Shown here piece by piece: positions 53,220-62,981 of a stretch of 64,000 bases of DNA (position 1 is the first letter of the stretch; each line of letters begins with the position of its first letter). The notes beneath the pieces were generated by a model. That model worked only from the letters and a program-made list of their open reading frames with translations. It was not told the origin of the DNA and ran no database searches. Both the position numbers and the translations under genes were made by a program. Origin of the DNA: JBEIHX01 sp040381075 (GTDB lineage: Bacteria; Pseudomonadota; Alphaproteobacteria; Caulobacterales; Aquidulcibacteraceae); contig JBEIHX010000003.1 in the NCBI GenBank assembly GCA_040381075.1, positions 89,068-153,067 of the forward strand. The letters run 5' to 3'.

Positions 53220-55745
53220 ATGAGCCCGGCCGAAATTGAGTCGCTTCTGGCGGTGGAGACAGGCCGCGCCCGGCGCGCGCTCGTCTGGGAGCGCGCCGCC
53301 CCGCTGGCCTGGCCGCCGCTCGCCATCGTCGGAGTCTATCTCGCCGCCGCCCTCGCCGGGGCGTGGGACCACGCGCCGCCTGTCGCGCACGCGGCGGCGG
53401 GGGGGTGCGTCGCTGCCGCGCTGGTCCTTGCGGGGTGGCGGGCGGCCCGCAGTTTCCGCTGGCCCGGCGTCGCGGAGGCGCGCGCGCGGCTGGAGGAGGA
53501 TTGCCCTGCGGCTGAGCGCCCGCTGACGGCGCTGGAGGATCGCCCGGCAAGCGGTGACGCAACCGCGCTCGCACTCTGGCGGTTGCATCAGCAGCGCATG
53601 ACGGCGCGCGCGGCCGCGCTCAAGGCTGCGCGGGCGCGTCCGGCGCTTGCCCTGAGCGACCGCTATCGCCTGCGCTACGTGGCGCTCGCCGCCGTGGTCG
53701 GCGCTGCGGTCCTCGCCGGCGCCGACGCCCCGCGCCGCCTGTTGACCGCTCTCGGGCCGCCGTGGGGTGCGCTCCTTGGCGACCGCGAGCTCGCCTTTGA
53801 GGCCTGGGCGACGCCCCCGGCCTATACGGGTGCGGCGCCCATCTACCTCACAGATCGACGCGGCGGGGCCCCGGTCAAGGCGCCTGAAGGCTCGGTGGTG
53901 ACGGTGCGCGTCACCGGCGCGCGCGGCGCGCCGGTGCTGCAGCGCCGGGACCGCGAGGGCGCACGCAAGGTTGCGTTTGTCCGGGTCGGGGAGGAGGCCT
54001 GGGAGGCGCGCCTGACGCTCAGGGCAAGCGGCCATGTCCGGGTGCTGCGCTTCGGCGAGCGCGCGCGCTGGCGCTTTGACGTGATCCCTGATGAGGCGCC
54101 CAAAGCGCTCTTTGCGCAGGCGCCCAATCGCGGTCGCAGCGCACGCATCGATTTTCAATGGTCTGGGCAGGATGATTATGGCGTGGCGCGCGCCATGCTG
54201 AAGCTGACTGTGGTTGATCCCGGCCCGGGATTGAAGCCTGATCCGGTCGACGAAGTTCCGCTCGATGTGACCGCCGCTGATCCCCGGCGCGTTGAAGCGC
54301 GCGCGGAACTCGACCTCACCCGCCATGCGTTTGCGGGCCTTGCGGTGGATGTGCAGGTTGTCGCCATCGATGCGCTTGGCCAGCGTGGAGAGAGCGAAAG
54401 GCAGCGCATCGTACTGCCGGAGCGCGTGTTCGAGGACCCCGTCGCACGGGCTGCGATCGAGGCGCGTCGCGAGATTGTGCGCGAGCGTCGGGGCTATGGC
54501 GCCGCGCCGAGGCTGCGCGCCCTGACGCTGCGCGATCTGCAGCGTGCGCCGGAAGTCGCGACCGACGATGCGCTGTCGCGCCTGACGCGCGCACCGGCCG
54601 GCATCAAGCGGGCTGCAGCGTTGATCGACGCCCTGACGCTGTACCCGGAAGGCCTGTTTGAGAGCGCCGCCGCCTATCTCGGCGTTCGACGCGCCCGCGC
54701 CCAGCTGGACGTGGCGCGCACCAATCCGCAGGCGCAGATCGCTGCAGAGATCCTCTGGGACGCTGCGCTCGCCCTGGAAACCGGCGATCTCGGCGACGCG
54801 GCGCGCCGGCTGGCGGAAGCGCGCAAGAACCTCGCCGACGCCTTGAAGCGCGGCGCGAGCCAGGAGGAGCTGCAGAAGCTGATGCAGGAATTGCGTGAGT
54901 CGGTGGACGACTACCTCAAGGCCCGGGTCGCCGAAGCGCTGCAGCAGGGAGACAGTGCGGGGCGTCAGGCGGAGGATCAGGTTTCGCTGAGCGAGCAGGA
55001 TCTGAAGGCGATGATGGACGCCATTGAGGATCTGTCAGAGCTTGGCGCCCGCGAGCAGGCCCAGCAGATGCTCGACCAGCTGGCCGAAACGCTCGCCAAT
55101 CTTCAGATGCAGATGGGCGAGGCTGGCGATGGCCAGGACGGCGGACCGGGCGCGCAGGGGGCCGGTCAAGGCTCCGGCGAACAAGCCGGCGAAGGAGCGG
55201 GCGGGATCGCCGGTCTGATGGACCAGCAGCGCCGCCTGCGCGACCAGACCTTTCAGGAAGGTCAACGCGGCGAGCCGGGGCAGGCAGGCGACGGCAAGGG
55301 CCGCGGCGCTTCTCTCGGCGAGCGCCAACGCAGCCTCGCCGATCAGCTCAGCCGCAGCCAGGAGGGCCTTGCCCAGGGCAGCGAGGCTGCCAGGGAGGCC
55401 ATCAGGCGCGCTGAACGCGCGATGCGCACCGCCGAGCAGGCGCTGCGTCAGGGCGACTTTGAGGGGGCGCAGCAGGCCCAGGCTGATGCGATCGCCCAGC
55501 TGCGCGAAGGCGCACAGTCGCTGGCGGCTGAGCGCATGCAGGCCGATCAGATGAGCCTTGATCCACTCGGGCGGCGCATGGATGGCGTCGGCGGCGCCAC
55601 CGGTGATGGCGGGGTGAGCGTGCCCGACGCGGCGGCGCGGGCGCGGGCGCGCGCCATTCTTGAAGAAATCCGCCGCCGCGCTGCGCGGGGTGAAGCCACG
55701 CCGGAGGAGCGCGACTATCTGGAGCGTCTGCTGGAGCGCTTCTGA
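53220..55745 (+). CDS. TIGR02302 family (DUF4175) membrane protein
   Basis: The 841-residue protein has two to three hydrophobic helices near the N-terminus (WPPLAIVGVYLAAALAGAW, a second at ~60-80 and one near residue 160). A long soluble part follows, ending in a Gln/Gly/Arg-rich, helix-prone region (GDGQDGGPGAQGAGQGSGEQ and later). This is the described architecture of TIGR02302, a family restricted to Alphaproteobacteria and commonly next to lysA. The function is unknown; an envelope or cell-wall link has been supposed from the neighbourhood. It is 131 bases downstream of lysA. Confidence 0.93.
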   Translation: MSPAEIESLLAVETGRARRALVWERAAPLAWPPLAIVGVYLAAALAGAWDHAPPVAHAAAGGCVAAALVLAGWRAARSFRWPGVAEARARLEEDCPAAERPLTALEDRPASGDATALALWRLHQQRMTARAAALKAARARPALALSDRYRLRYVALAAVVGAAVLAGADAPRRLLTALGPPWGALLGDRELAFEAWATPPAYTGAAPIYLTDRRGGAPVKAPEGSVVTVRVTGARGAPVLQRRDREGARKVAFVRVGEEAWEARLTLRASGHVRVLRFGERARWRFDVIPDEAPKALFAQAPNRGRSARIDFQWSGQDDYGVARAMLKLTVVDPGPGLKPDPVDEVPLDVTAADPRRVEARAELDLTRHAFAGLAVDVQVVAIDALGQRGESERQRIVLPERVFEDPVARAAIEARREIVRERRGYGAAPRLRALTLRDLQRAPEVATDDALSRLTRAPAGIKRAAALIDALTLYPEGLFESAAAYLGVRRARAQLDVARTNPQAQIAAEILWDAALALETGDLGDAARRLAEARKNLADALKRGASQEELQKLMQELRESVDDYLKARVAEALQQGDSAGRQAEDQVSLSEQDLKAMMDAIEDLSELGAREQAQQMLDQLAETLANLQMQMGEAGDGQDGGPGAQGAGQGSGEQAGEGAGGIAGLMDQQRRLRDQTFQEGQRGEPGQAGDGKGRGASLGERQRSLADQLSRSQEGLAQGSEAAREAIRRAERAMRTAEQALRQGDFEGAQQAQADAIAQLREGAQSLAAERMQADQMSLDPLGRRMDGVGGATGDGGVSVPDAAARARARAILEEIRRRAARGEATPEERDYLERLLERF

Positions 55746-55829
55746 TCGCGCCCGCGACGCCAACCGCCAGCCCGCCAACCGCCCGCCAGCCCCGCCCGTC
55801 GCCGTCGTCTGACCCGCCTCGTGCGGATT

Positions 55830-56990
55830 TCAGGCGAAGTAACGGTCGATGATGGTGCGGTAGATCCGTGTCAGCGTGGCGATGTCGGCCACCTCGACCT
55901 GCTCGTCGACCATGTGCGCGGTGGCGTTCTGCAAGCCGAGTTCTGCAACCGGGCAATGCGATCTGATAAAGCGGGCATCCGAGGTGCCGCCGGAGGTGGA
56001 CAGCGTCGCCGCGGCGCCGGTGACGTCTGCGATCGCGGCGCAGACAAGAGCGGTAAACGGACCTGGCGGCGTGTAGAAAGGCTCGCCCGTGACGCGCGCG
56101 TCGATCTGGATGGCGCAGCCTGGATGGCGCGCCGCCGCTCCCGCGGCTTCCTGGCGCAGCCAGTGCGTGAGCGTCGTCCCGGAGTGGTGCGTGTTGAAGC
56201 GTATGTTGAGCTTTGCGACCGCGCGCGCCGGGATAACATTGTGCGCGGTATTGCCGACATCAACGCTCGTGACCTCGAGGTTGGACGGATCAAAGCCGGG
56301 CGCGCCGTCGTCAAGCCGGCGCGCGGCCACGCCACTCAGGAAATCGAGCAGTGCGCGCACCGGGTTGGCTGCGAGCGCAGGGTAGGCCACGTGACCCTGG
56401 CGGCCGTCCGCCGTAACGACCGCGTTCAGACTGCCGCGGCGACCATTTTTCACCACGTCGCCGACCGCAGACACGCTGGTGGGCTCGCCAACCAGGCAGT
56501 GATCAATGCGCTCGCCCCGCGCCTCGATGGCTGCAAGCGCCTTGACTGTTCCGTCCACCGCCGGGCCTTCCTCGTCGCCTGTGATGAGCAGGCTGATCGA
56601 GCCCCTGGGCGGGCCTGCTTCGGCAAGGCGCGCCGCCGTCGCCGCCACAAACGCTGCGATCGCCGCCTTCATGTCGGCTGCGCCGCGCCCGATCAGCCGT
56701 CCATCGCGCACCACAGCGGCGAAAGGATCAACCGACCATGCCTGCGGATCGCCCGGCGGCACGACATCCGTATGTCCGGCGAAGCACAGGTTTGGCGCAC
56801 CCTCGCCCAGGCGGGCGTAAAGATTGTCAACCGCACCGAAGCGCATGCGCCAGCAGCAGAAACCGAGACGTTCCAGCGCGCCGGCGAGCACGTCAAGCGC
56901 CCCCTCGTCCTGTGGAGTCACGCTGGGACGGCGGATCAGGGCCCGGGCAAGCTCCAGGGCGTCAAGCGGCTGCGCGATGCTGTCAGTCAT
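55830..56990 (-). CDS. dapE: Succinyl-diaminopimelate desuccinylase
   Basis: The 386-residue M20-family enzyme releases succinate from N-succinyl-LL-diaminopimelate in lysine synthesis. Zinc ligands sit in FAGHTDVVPPG (His73, Asp75), RGAADMKAAI, and ITGDEEGPAVDGT with the catalytic Glu pair; STSGGTSDARF binds substrate and QNATAHMVDEQ has the last ligand. The enzyme fits with lysA on the opposite strand across the TIGR02302 gene. Confidence 0.96.
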   Translation of the reverse strand: MTDSIAQPLDALELARALIRRPSVTPQDEGALDVLAGALERLGFCCWRMRFGAVDNLYARLGEGAPNLCFAGHTDVVPPGDPQAWSVDPFAAVVRDGRLIGRGAADMKAAIAAFVAATAARLAEAGPPRGSISLLITGDEEGPAVDGTVKALAAIEARGERIDHCLVGEPTSVSAVGDVVKNGRRGSLNAVVTADGRQGHVAYPALAANPVRALLDFLSGVAARRLDDGAPGFDPSNLEVTSVDVGNTAHNVIPARAVAKLNIRFNTHHSGTTLTHWLRQEAAGAAARHPGCAIQIDARVTGEPFYTPPGPFTALVCAAIADVTGAAATLSTSGGTSDARFIRSHCPVAELGLQNATAHMVDEQVEVADIATLTRIYRTIIDRYFA

Positions 56991-57520
56991 GCCTCCTGCT
57001 CGCCGCAGCCCGCGCGCCTGTCAAGCCTCTGCAGCGCCTGCAGGCCGCCGCCCCCGACCAGCTCCCCGACAGGCGGGCCGCGATGCAGGCGCAGTCCGGG
57101 CTGCAGGCCCGCCTTGCGCCGCGCGCCCGGCCCCAGGCCCCGGCTGCGCGTGACCGCCGAGGACCGCAACGCCGGCGGCGCGCGCCGCCCTGGGGGCCCG
57201 GAACAGCGGCAGTGGTCCCCGGCGCGGATCGCCGCAGCGTTAACTTTCACATTGGCGGCGGGACGGATTTTCTGTAGGGTGAGCACATCAGGTCTGGGCG
57301 CCGGCGGATGAAAACCGGCGATGCGCAGCTCTGATCGAGGTCGTTGTCGACGATCGGATCATGCGTGGTCAGGCGGGCTCGCTCCAAGGCTGGACGGGTC
57401 ACTGCAAGGTGGCGCAGTGCAGCAGCGGGGGCGGCGATCGCCCCGTGGCTCGGACGCCCGAAACCGACGCGCAGGACGATCGCAGCAAGGGAGCACAGAC
57501 GCGCGCCATCGGGCGCGCGC

Positions 57521-57587
57521 GATGACGCGCCGCAGTGCGGCGTTGTCGATCACGCGCCGCAGTGCGGCGCAGTCGATCACGCGCGTG
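57521..57587. repeat. 27-base tandem repeat with internal hairpin CGCCGC-AGT-GCGGCG
   Basis: Two full copies and one partial copy of a 27-base unit beginning GATCACGCGCCGC. Each full copy contains a perfect stem CGCCGC/GCGGCG with a three-base loop (57528-57542 and 57555-57569). The transcript would form twin hairpins on either strand. Confidence 0.92.
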
Positions 57588-57830
57588 ATATGGCGTCAAC
57601 GGACGATCAGGATCTGCGGGACGGTCCGACACTTGGGTCTGTCGAAATCCGGGTGGTCATTCGCTGATCACGCCGAATTTGGCGGATGGGCCCAGGCGCT
57701 GTCCCGGTCCAGCAGATTGGGGTCGGCCAGATGCGGAAAGTGTCCGCGCCGTTCGCCCGGCGGGCGTAGGTCCAGGGCGAGGGCTGATTGCGGCGCTTCT
57801 GCGCGACCGGCGAAGGGCCCCGGACGCGGC

Positions 57831-57866
57831 TCCCGGCCGCTGCTCCCGGCCGCTGATCCCGGCCGG
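57831..57866. repeat. 13-base tandem repeat TCCCGGCCGCTGA, three copies
   Basis: Two near-identical copies and a partial third, each containing the palindromic CGGCCG core, lie in the gene-poor region upstream of ettA. Confidence 0.9.
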
Positions 57867-58227
57867 GAACAGCGGCAGAAGGGGGCGCCAGGAGGGTCTG
57901 CTGCGTCCGGCGTGCGGCCCGCGCGTCTGCCCGGCGCGATGAGAACGGCCCCGCAGGATGCGGCGGCGCTGAGCCGTCGGGTCCCTACAATCGATCGTCG
58001 ATGCTGTCGCGCCAGGCACAGAACGCGAGAGATTGCCCATCCGAGCGGTCCAGAACAAAAGATGAACATCTGACGTCCGTGCCGGCGTCATGGCCAGCGC
58101 CGTGTGCGGCCGCCTGGCGCCTCCCGCGTCCAGCCGGCGACGCCGTTCGGCACTTCGGTCTGGCGTTGGCGCCGCACGCGCCCTAGAAGGCGCGGGTCGT
58201 TATTCCCTACCGAGGACCCCTCCCGCC

Positions 58228-59889
58228 ATGGCGCGTCAGTACATCTTCCAGATGCAGAACCTCACCAAAGCCTATCCAGGCGGCAAGAAGGTGTTTGAAG
58301 GCATCTGGCTCAGTTTTTATCCGGACGCCAAAATCGGCGTCGTCGGCGTCAACGGCTCGGGCAAATCGACGCTGCTCAAGATCATGGCGGGACTCGACAA
58401 GGATTTTACCGGCGAGGCCTTCCCCGCGACTGGCGTCAAGATGGGCTATCTCGCCCAGGAACCCGAACTCGATCCCGCCAAGACCGTCTGGGAGAACGTC
58501 ATCTGCGAGTGCCCGGAAAAGATCCTGTTCGATCAGTATTCCGCCGCCGCCATGAAGCTCGGCGAGGACTATTCTGACGAACTCATGGAGGAGATGAACA
58601 GGCTGCAGGAGCAGGTCGACGCCCACGCAGCCTGGGATATCGATTCCAAGATCGAGATGGCGATGGACGCGCTGCGCTGCCCGCCGGGCGAGTCGGAGGT
58701 GACGAAGCTGTCAGGCGGCGAGCGTCGGCGCGTTGCGCTGTGCCGGCTCCTGCTGTCGAAACCTGACATGCTGCTGCTCGATGAGCCGACCAACCACCTC
58801 GACGCGGAAAGCGTCGCCTGGCTGCAGCACCATCTGGAGGAGTTCCCGGGCTGCGTCATCCTGGTGACCCATGATCGCTACTTCCTGGATCAGGTCACAA
58901 AATGGACGCTCGAGCTCGATCGCGGCAAAGGCATCCCCTATGAGGGCAATTACTCCTCCTGGCTTGAACAGAAGGCCAAGCGGGCCGCGCAGGAAGAAAG
59001 CGAAAAGGAGGGCCGCGCCAAGATGATGGCGCGCGAACTCGAGTGGGTGCGCCAGAGCCCGAAGGCGCGTCAGGCCAAATCCAAGGCCCGTCTGGCGCGC
59101 TACGATGAAATGGCGGCCCAGGCTGAGCGTGAAAAGCAGACCTTCGCCACCATTCAGATCCCGCCGGGCCCGCGGCTGGGGACGAATGTCATCATCGCCG
59201 AGCACCTCAGAAAGGGTTTCGCCGATCGCCTGCTGATCGATGACCTGTCGTTCAAGCTGCCGCAAAACGGCATTGTCGGGGTCATCGGCCCGAACGGCGC
59301 CGGCAAATCCACCCTGTTCAAGATGATCACCGGCCAGGAGCGCCCGGACGGCGGCGCGATCACTGTCGGGGAGTCGGTGAAACTCGGCTTCGTGGATCAG
59401 TCCCGCGACACGCTCGATCCAAAGAAAACCATCTGGGAGGAGATCTCCGGCGGTCTCGACATGATCGCCGTCGGTGGGCGGGAGATCCCGTCCCGGGCCT
59501 ATGTGTCGACCTTCAATTTCAAGGGGGCTGACCAGCAGAAGAAGGTCGGACTTCTGTCTGGCGGTGAACGCAACCGCGTCCACCTCGCCAAGACGCTGCG
59601 CTCCGGGGCCAACGTTCTGCTGCTCGACGAACCGACCAATGATCTCGACGTGGAAACCCTGCAGGCGCTTGAAAGCGCGCTTGAGGACTGGCCGGGCTGC
59701 GCCGTGGTGATCAGCCACGACCGCTGGTTCCTGGATCGTCTCGCCACCCACATCCTCGCCTTTGAGGGCGACAGTCACGTGGAATGGTTTGAGGGCAACT
59801 TCGAGGCCTATGAGGAGGACAAGAAGCGCCGCCTCGGCATCACCGAAATCATCCCGAGCCGGATCAAATTTCAGAAGTTTGCGCGCTGA
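58228..59889 (+). CDS. ettA: Energy-dependent translational throttle protein EttA (ABC-F)
   Basis: This 553-residue ABC-F protein has two ATPase domains: first Walker A GVNGSGKST (40-48), signature LSGGERRRVALC; second Walker A GPNGAGKST and signature LSGGERNRVHLAK. Between them lies the linker/arm with GKGIPYEGNYSSWLEQK. EttA binds the ribosomal E site and gates translation by ATP/ADP ratio. The ATG at 58228 has the family N-terminus MARQYIFQMQNLTKAYPG; upstream in-frame starts add only G+C-biased residues. Confidence 0.97.
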   Translation: MARQYIFQMQNLTKAYPGGKKVFEGIWLSFYPDAKIGVVGVNGSGKSTLLKIMAGLDKDFTGEAFPATGVKMGYLAQEPELDPAKTVWENVICECPEKILFDQYSAAAMKLGEDYSDELMEEMNRLQEQVDAHAAWDIDSKIEMAMDALRCPPGESEVTKLSGGERRRVALCRLLLSKPDMLLLDEPTNHLDAESVAWLQHHLEEFPGCVILVTHDRYFLDQVTKWTLELDRGKGIPYEGNYSSWLEQKAKRAAQEESEKEGRAKMMARELEWVRQSPKARQAKSKARLARYDEMAAQAEREKQTFATIQIPPGPRLGTNVIIAEHLRKGFADRLLIDDLSFKLPQNGIVGVIGPNGAGKSTLFKMITGQERPDGGAITVGESVKLGFVDQSRDTLDPKKTIWEEISGGLDMIAVGGREIPSRAYVSTFNFKGADQQKKVGLLSGGERNRVHLAKTLRSGANVLLLDEPTNDLDVETLQALESALEDWPGCAVVISHDRWFLDRLATHILAFEGDSHVEWFEGNFEAYEEDKKRRLGITEIIPSRIKFQKFAR

Positions 59890-59985
59890 GGTGCTGGCCC
59901 CGTGCGCAGGTCCCCGGGGTCTCGCCGGCAGGCCGTCAAGAGCCTGCGCGCCCGGTCGGTCCGGCTGGGTGTGTGATGCGGGCGC

Positions 59986-61002
59986 CTACTCGCTCTCGTC
60001 ATCATAACCCGCGAGGCTCAACGGTTTGGCGACGAGATTGTTGAGCTGCGCCCAACGCGCCAGCGCGTCATCACGTCCGTGGGTGATCCACAGCTCCTCG
60101 GGGCGGATCTCCAGGGCGGTGGCGGTGAGTTCGTCCCAGTCGGCGTGGTCGGAGATGATGAGCGGCAGCTCGACCCCGCGCTGGCGGGCGCGCTGGCGTA
60201 TCCGCATCCAGCCCGACGCAAAGCAGTCGAGCGGATCGGCGAAACGCCGCGCCCAGGGATCCCGGCAGGCCGAGGGCGGAGCGATCACGATCGCGCCGGC
60301 GAAGTCCCTGCGTGCGCTGCGCGCAGCCATGGTGGCGGGCTTGAGCGGGCCAAGGGCGATTCCTGACGCCTCATACAGGGCGCACAGTCTTTCCATTGCT
60401 CCATGCAGGAAGATCGGCTCCGCATAGCCCGCCTCCCGCAGCAGGGCGATGATGCGCTGGGCTTTGCCGAGCGCATAGGCCCCGACGAGATGCGTGCGGT
60501 CGGGGAACTGCGCCACGCTGGCGAGCAGGCGGGCGATCTCGCCGCGATCGTCGGGATGGCGGAAGACCGGGAGGGCGAAGGTCGCTTCCGAAATGAACAC
60601 ATGGCAGCGCTGCGGCTCGAATGGCGCGCAGGTTGGATCGCTCCGGCGTTTGTAATCTCCAGACACCACCATGGTGAGGCCGCGCCAGGACAGGCAGGCC
60701 TGCGCCGCGCCGAGGATATGCCCGGCGGGCGCCAGCGTGACGCCTACGCCTGACATCATGGTTGCTTCGCCATAGGCCGCCGGCTGGGTGCGGCCGGTGA
60801 AATCCGCGCCATAGCGAACGGCCATGATCGCCAGCGTCTCCGGCGTGGCAAGCACCGCGCCGTGTCCGGCGCGCGCATGATCAGCATGGCCATGGGTGAT
60901 GACTGCGCGGTCCACCGGGCGCACGGGATCAATCCAGAAATCCCCGGGCGGACAGTAGAGCCCGGCGGGTTCGGGGCGCAAAAGATCAGTTGGCCGGATC
61001 AC
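59986..61002 (-). CDS. Ligase-associated DNA exonuclease (metallo-beta-lactamase/CPSF fold)
   Basis: The 338-residue protein has the metal site THGHADHA (His37, His39, Asp41, His42), GHILGAAQ, SGDYKRR and a late HADWDEL/ITHGRDD region, matching the DNA-end-processing exonucleases that usually sit with an ATP-dependent DNA ligase and a DEXH helicase. No ligase follows within the window on this strand. It probably trims ends in double-strand-break or crosslink repair. Confidence 0.9.
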   Translation of the reverse strand: MIRPTDLLRPEPAGLYCPPGDFWIDPVRPVDRAVITHGHADHARAGHGAVLATPETLAIMAVRYGADFTGRTQPAAYGEATMMSGVGVTLAPAGHILGAAQACLSWRGLTMVVSGDYKRRSDPTCAPFEPQRCHVFISEATFALPVFRHPDDRGEIARLLASVAQFPDRTHLVGAYALGKAQRIIALLREAGYAEPIFLHGAMERLCALYEASGIALGPLKPATMAARSARRDFAGAIVIAPPSACRDPWARRFADPLDCFASGWMRIRQRARQRGVELPLIISDHADWDELTATALEIRPEELWITHGRDDALARWAQLNNLVAKPLSLAGYDDESE

Positions 61003-61069
61003 GCCCGCGTCTTACCCTCTCCAAATCTGAGCCTCAATGGGCCGCGCCGCGAAGCCCGGAGCACGCCCG

Positions 61070-61249
61070 ATGGATGCAACTCGACTTGTCATGGTGGCCG
61101 TCACGGCCGCGCTGATCGGCTGGGCGCTTGTGATCCTGGTCAAGTTCCTGACGCCCCGTCGGCGCGGCCGGGCGTCCGGGCGCGGCCAGGCCCGCGCACG
61201 CACGCACGCCCCGGGGCGCCCGGATGATCCCGGCGCGCCGCGCGATTGA
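61070..61249 (+). CDS. Small single-helix membrane protein
   Basis: A 59-residue frame encodes MDATRLVMVAVTAALIGWAL as a probable membrane helix followed by VILVKFLTPRRRGRA and a basic, Pro-rich tail. GGAG lies eight bases before the ATG. No family is recognised. The hydrophobic helix with positively charged flank is compatible with a real inner-membrane peptide, but the short length and biased composition leave doubt. Confidence 0.5.
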   Translation: MDATRLVMVAVTAALIGWALVILVKFLTPRRRGRASGRGQARARTHAPGRPDDPGAPRD

Positions 61250-61315
61250 CAGCCCCGGGCGCACCGTTAGTGTCCCAGCCGGGAGCTGCGCGGCGTGCGC
61301 TGGGGGAGGCTCGCG

Positions 61316-62302
61316 GTGCGCGTCATCGTTACGGGGGCGGCGGGGTTCATTGGCTTTCATCTGAGCGCGGCCCTGGCGAGGGCCGGCGCGCGCGTGCTCG
61401 CCATCGACAATCTCAACGCCTATTACGACGTCTCGCTGAAAGAGGCCCGCCTCGCCGAACTGTCCCGCATCGGCGACGTGGCGTTTGAACGCCTCGACAT
61501 CGCCGATGCGCCGGCGCTGGCGCGCCTTACAGGCGCTTTTGGCCCGGAGCGCATCGCGCACCTCGCCGCCCAGGCCGGGGTTCGCTACTCGATCGAAAAT
61601 CCGATGGCCTATGCTGCGTCCAATCTGACCGGCCATCTTTCTGTTCTGGAGGCCGCACGGCGCACGCCTGGCCTGGCGCAGGTGCTCTATGCGTCGTCGA
61701 GTTCCGTATATGGCGATCGGGCTGGGCCATTTCGCGAAACCGACCCGGTAGATCATCCCGTGTCCCTCTACGCCGCCACCAAGCGCTCCGGTGAGCTGAT
61801 GAGCGAGACCTACGCCCATCTCTACGGGCTCACGCTCGCGGGGCTGCGCTTTTTCACGGTCTACGGGCCTTGGGGCAGGCCCGACATGGCCTATTGGACC
61901 TTCGCTGACGCCATCCTGTCCGGGCGACCGATTACGCTGTTCAATCATGGCGAGCTGTCGCGTGACTTCACCTATGTGGATGATGTGGTCGAGACGCTGG
62001 TGCGGATGCTGCAGGGCGACCCGCACAAGGGGCACCGGATCTACAATATCGGCAATTCCCAGCCGGTGACGCTCACCCGCTTCGTTGGCGCGCTGGAGGC
62101 GGCCCTGGGCCGCCCCGCGACGCGGATCCTGGCCGACATGCAGCCTGGCGACGTGACCACCACCTTCGCCGATGTGTCGGCCCTGGCGCGCGACTACGCC
62201 TATCGTCCGGACACCCCAATTGAAGAGGGGCTGACGCGGTTCGCCGCCTGGTTCACGGCGTGGCGGGCGCGAGCTTCAGCGCCGGCGCCATCTCCCGGTT
62301 GA
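61316..62302 (+). CDS. UDP-glucuronate 4-epimerase-like NAD-dependent epimerase
   Basis: The 328-residue extended SDR has TGAAGFIGFH, DNLNAYYDVSLKEARL, HLAAQAGVRYSIENPMAY, SSSSVYG and YAATK in family order, and FFTVYGPWGRPDMAYW, typical of UDP-glucuronate/UDP-galacturonate 4-epimerases. It would supply galacturonate, a fitting substrate for the AsnB-type amidotransferases far upstream. The GTG at 61316 is preferred because GGGGGAGG lies about seven bases before it. The last 50 bases overlap the convergent lipoprotein gene. Confidence 0.92.
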   Translation: MRVIVTGAAGFIGFHLSAALARAGARVLAIDNLNAYYDVSLKEARLAELSRIGDVAFERLDIADAPALARLTGAFGPERIAHLAAQAGVRYSIENPMAYAASNLTGHLSVLEAARRTPGLAQVLYASSSSVYGDRAGPFRETDPVDHPVSLYAATKRSGELMSETYAHLYGLTLAGLRFFTVYGPWGRPDMAYWTFADAILSGRPITLFNHGELSRDFTYVDDVVETLVRMLQGDPHKGHRIYNIGNSQPVTLTRFVGALEAALGRPATRILADMQPGDVTTTFADVSALARDYAYRPDTPIEEGLTRFAAWFTAWRARASAPAPSPG

Positions 62303-62855
62303 GCAGTGCGAACGCGGCTGCAACGACGCCATCCAGGGATGTGAACATGCAGGCCTGGCTGGCGTCCTCGGCGTCGGGACGCGCGTCTTCCTTCTCCCAG
62401 GAGGCGTTGAACCGTGCGAGTTCGGCGCGCGTGAACTGGTTGCAGGAGAGGGGGTAGAGCTGCGCCCCCGCGCCGGCGCGTTTCACCACGCCGTAGGTCC
62501 ACAGCCCCGAGGGCTGCTGCGCCTGCATGATGTAGACCGATGGGGAGGCGCGGTAGAGCAGGAACCGCACCGGCGCCTCTTCCTCCGCCATGCTCAGCAC
62601 ATATCCGTCCTTCTCGCGGGCGAGGGTGGCGGGTTTCGGGTCTTCATTGGTGTCCGCCGGGCCGAAATCGCCTGCCCCGGTCGTCGCCACATAGGCGCCC
62701 GGGGCGAGCGGCCAGGCTGCGTCCGCAAGGCTGACCAGAGGGGTGCGGGATGTGAAGTCGCATCCGGCCAGCAGCAGGCCAAGAAGGATACCGGCGATGC
62801 GGCCTGGCAGGGCGGTGCGGGTGGCGGCGACAGGGCGGCGGGAGAGAGCGGACAT
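62253..62855 (-). CDS. Uncharacterised lipoprotein
   Basis: The 200-residue protein has a basic N-terminus, a hydrophobic core and lipobox LLLAGC (Cys near 32), then a beta-rich body (WPLAPGAYVATTGAGDFGPA and SVYIMQAQQPSGLWTYGVVKR) containing two more cysteines in SCNQF and ACMF. No family is recognised. GGAG lies eight bases before the ATG at 62855. Its end is antisense to the last 50 bases of the epimerase gene. Confidence 0.8.
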   Translation of the reverse strand: MSALSRRPVAATRTALPGRIAGILLGLLLAGCDFTSRTPLVSLADAAWPLAPGAYVATTGAGDFGPADTNEDPKPATLAREKDGYVLSMAEEEAPVRFLLYRASPSVYIMQAQQPSGLWTYGVVKRAGAGAQLYPLSCNQFTRAELARFNASWEKEDARPDAEDASQACMFTSLDGVVAAAFALLNREMAPALKLAPATP

Positions 62856-62981
62856 CTCAAGGTCTCCGGTGAGGGTGCGACCCTCCGCCTTCGGAGTGGC
62901 GGAATTGCGGTGATGACGCGGTCGCCAGGGCGCCGTAACGTCAGCGTTTCGCCCGGACGGGAAGCGCGCTATCCCGCGCGG

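Larger units (their letters stand above)
56991..58227. other. 1.2-kb gene-poor region between dapE and ettA
   Basis: This is the largest stretch without a supported gene. Long open frames run on both strands, as expected at high G+C, but none has domains or a good ribosome site. It must hold the dapE promoter (near 57000) and the ettA promoter. It also contains the hairpin-forming 27-base repeat at 57521-57587 and the 13-base repeat at 57831-57866. A structured RNA is possible but I cannot name one. Confidence 0.55.

Noticed and set aside
51772..53574. 600-codon minus-strand open frame opposite lysA
   Set aside because: It lies opposite a gene with full catalytic motifs, and its composition is Arg/Pro/Ala-rich without domains.
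55821..57311. Long plus-strand open frame opposite dapE
   Set aside because: dapE on the minus strand has all metal-site motifs; the opposite frame has none.
57321..58073. 250-codon open frame in the gap before ettA
   Set aside because: Arg-rich, no domain, no ribosome site, and spans the repeats; overlapping frames exist on the other strand.
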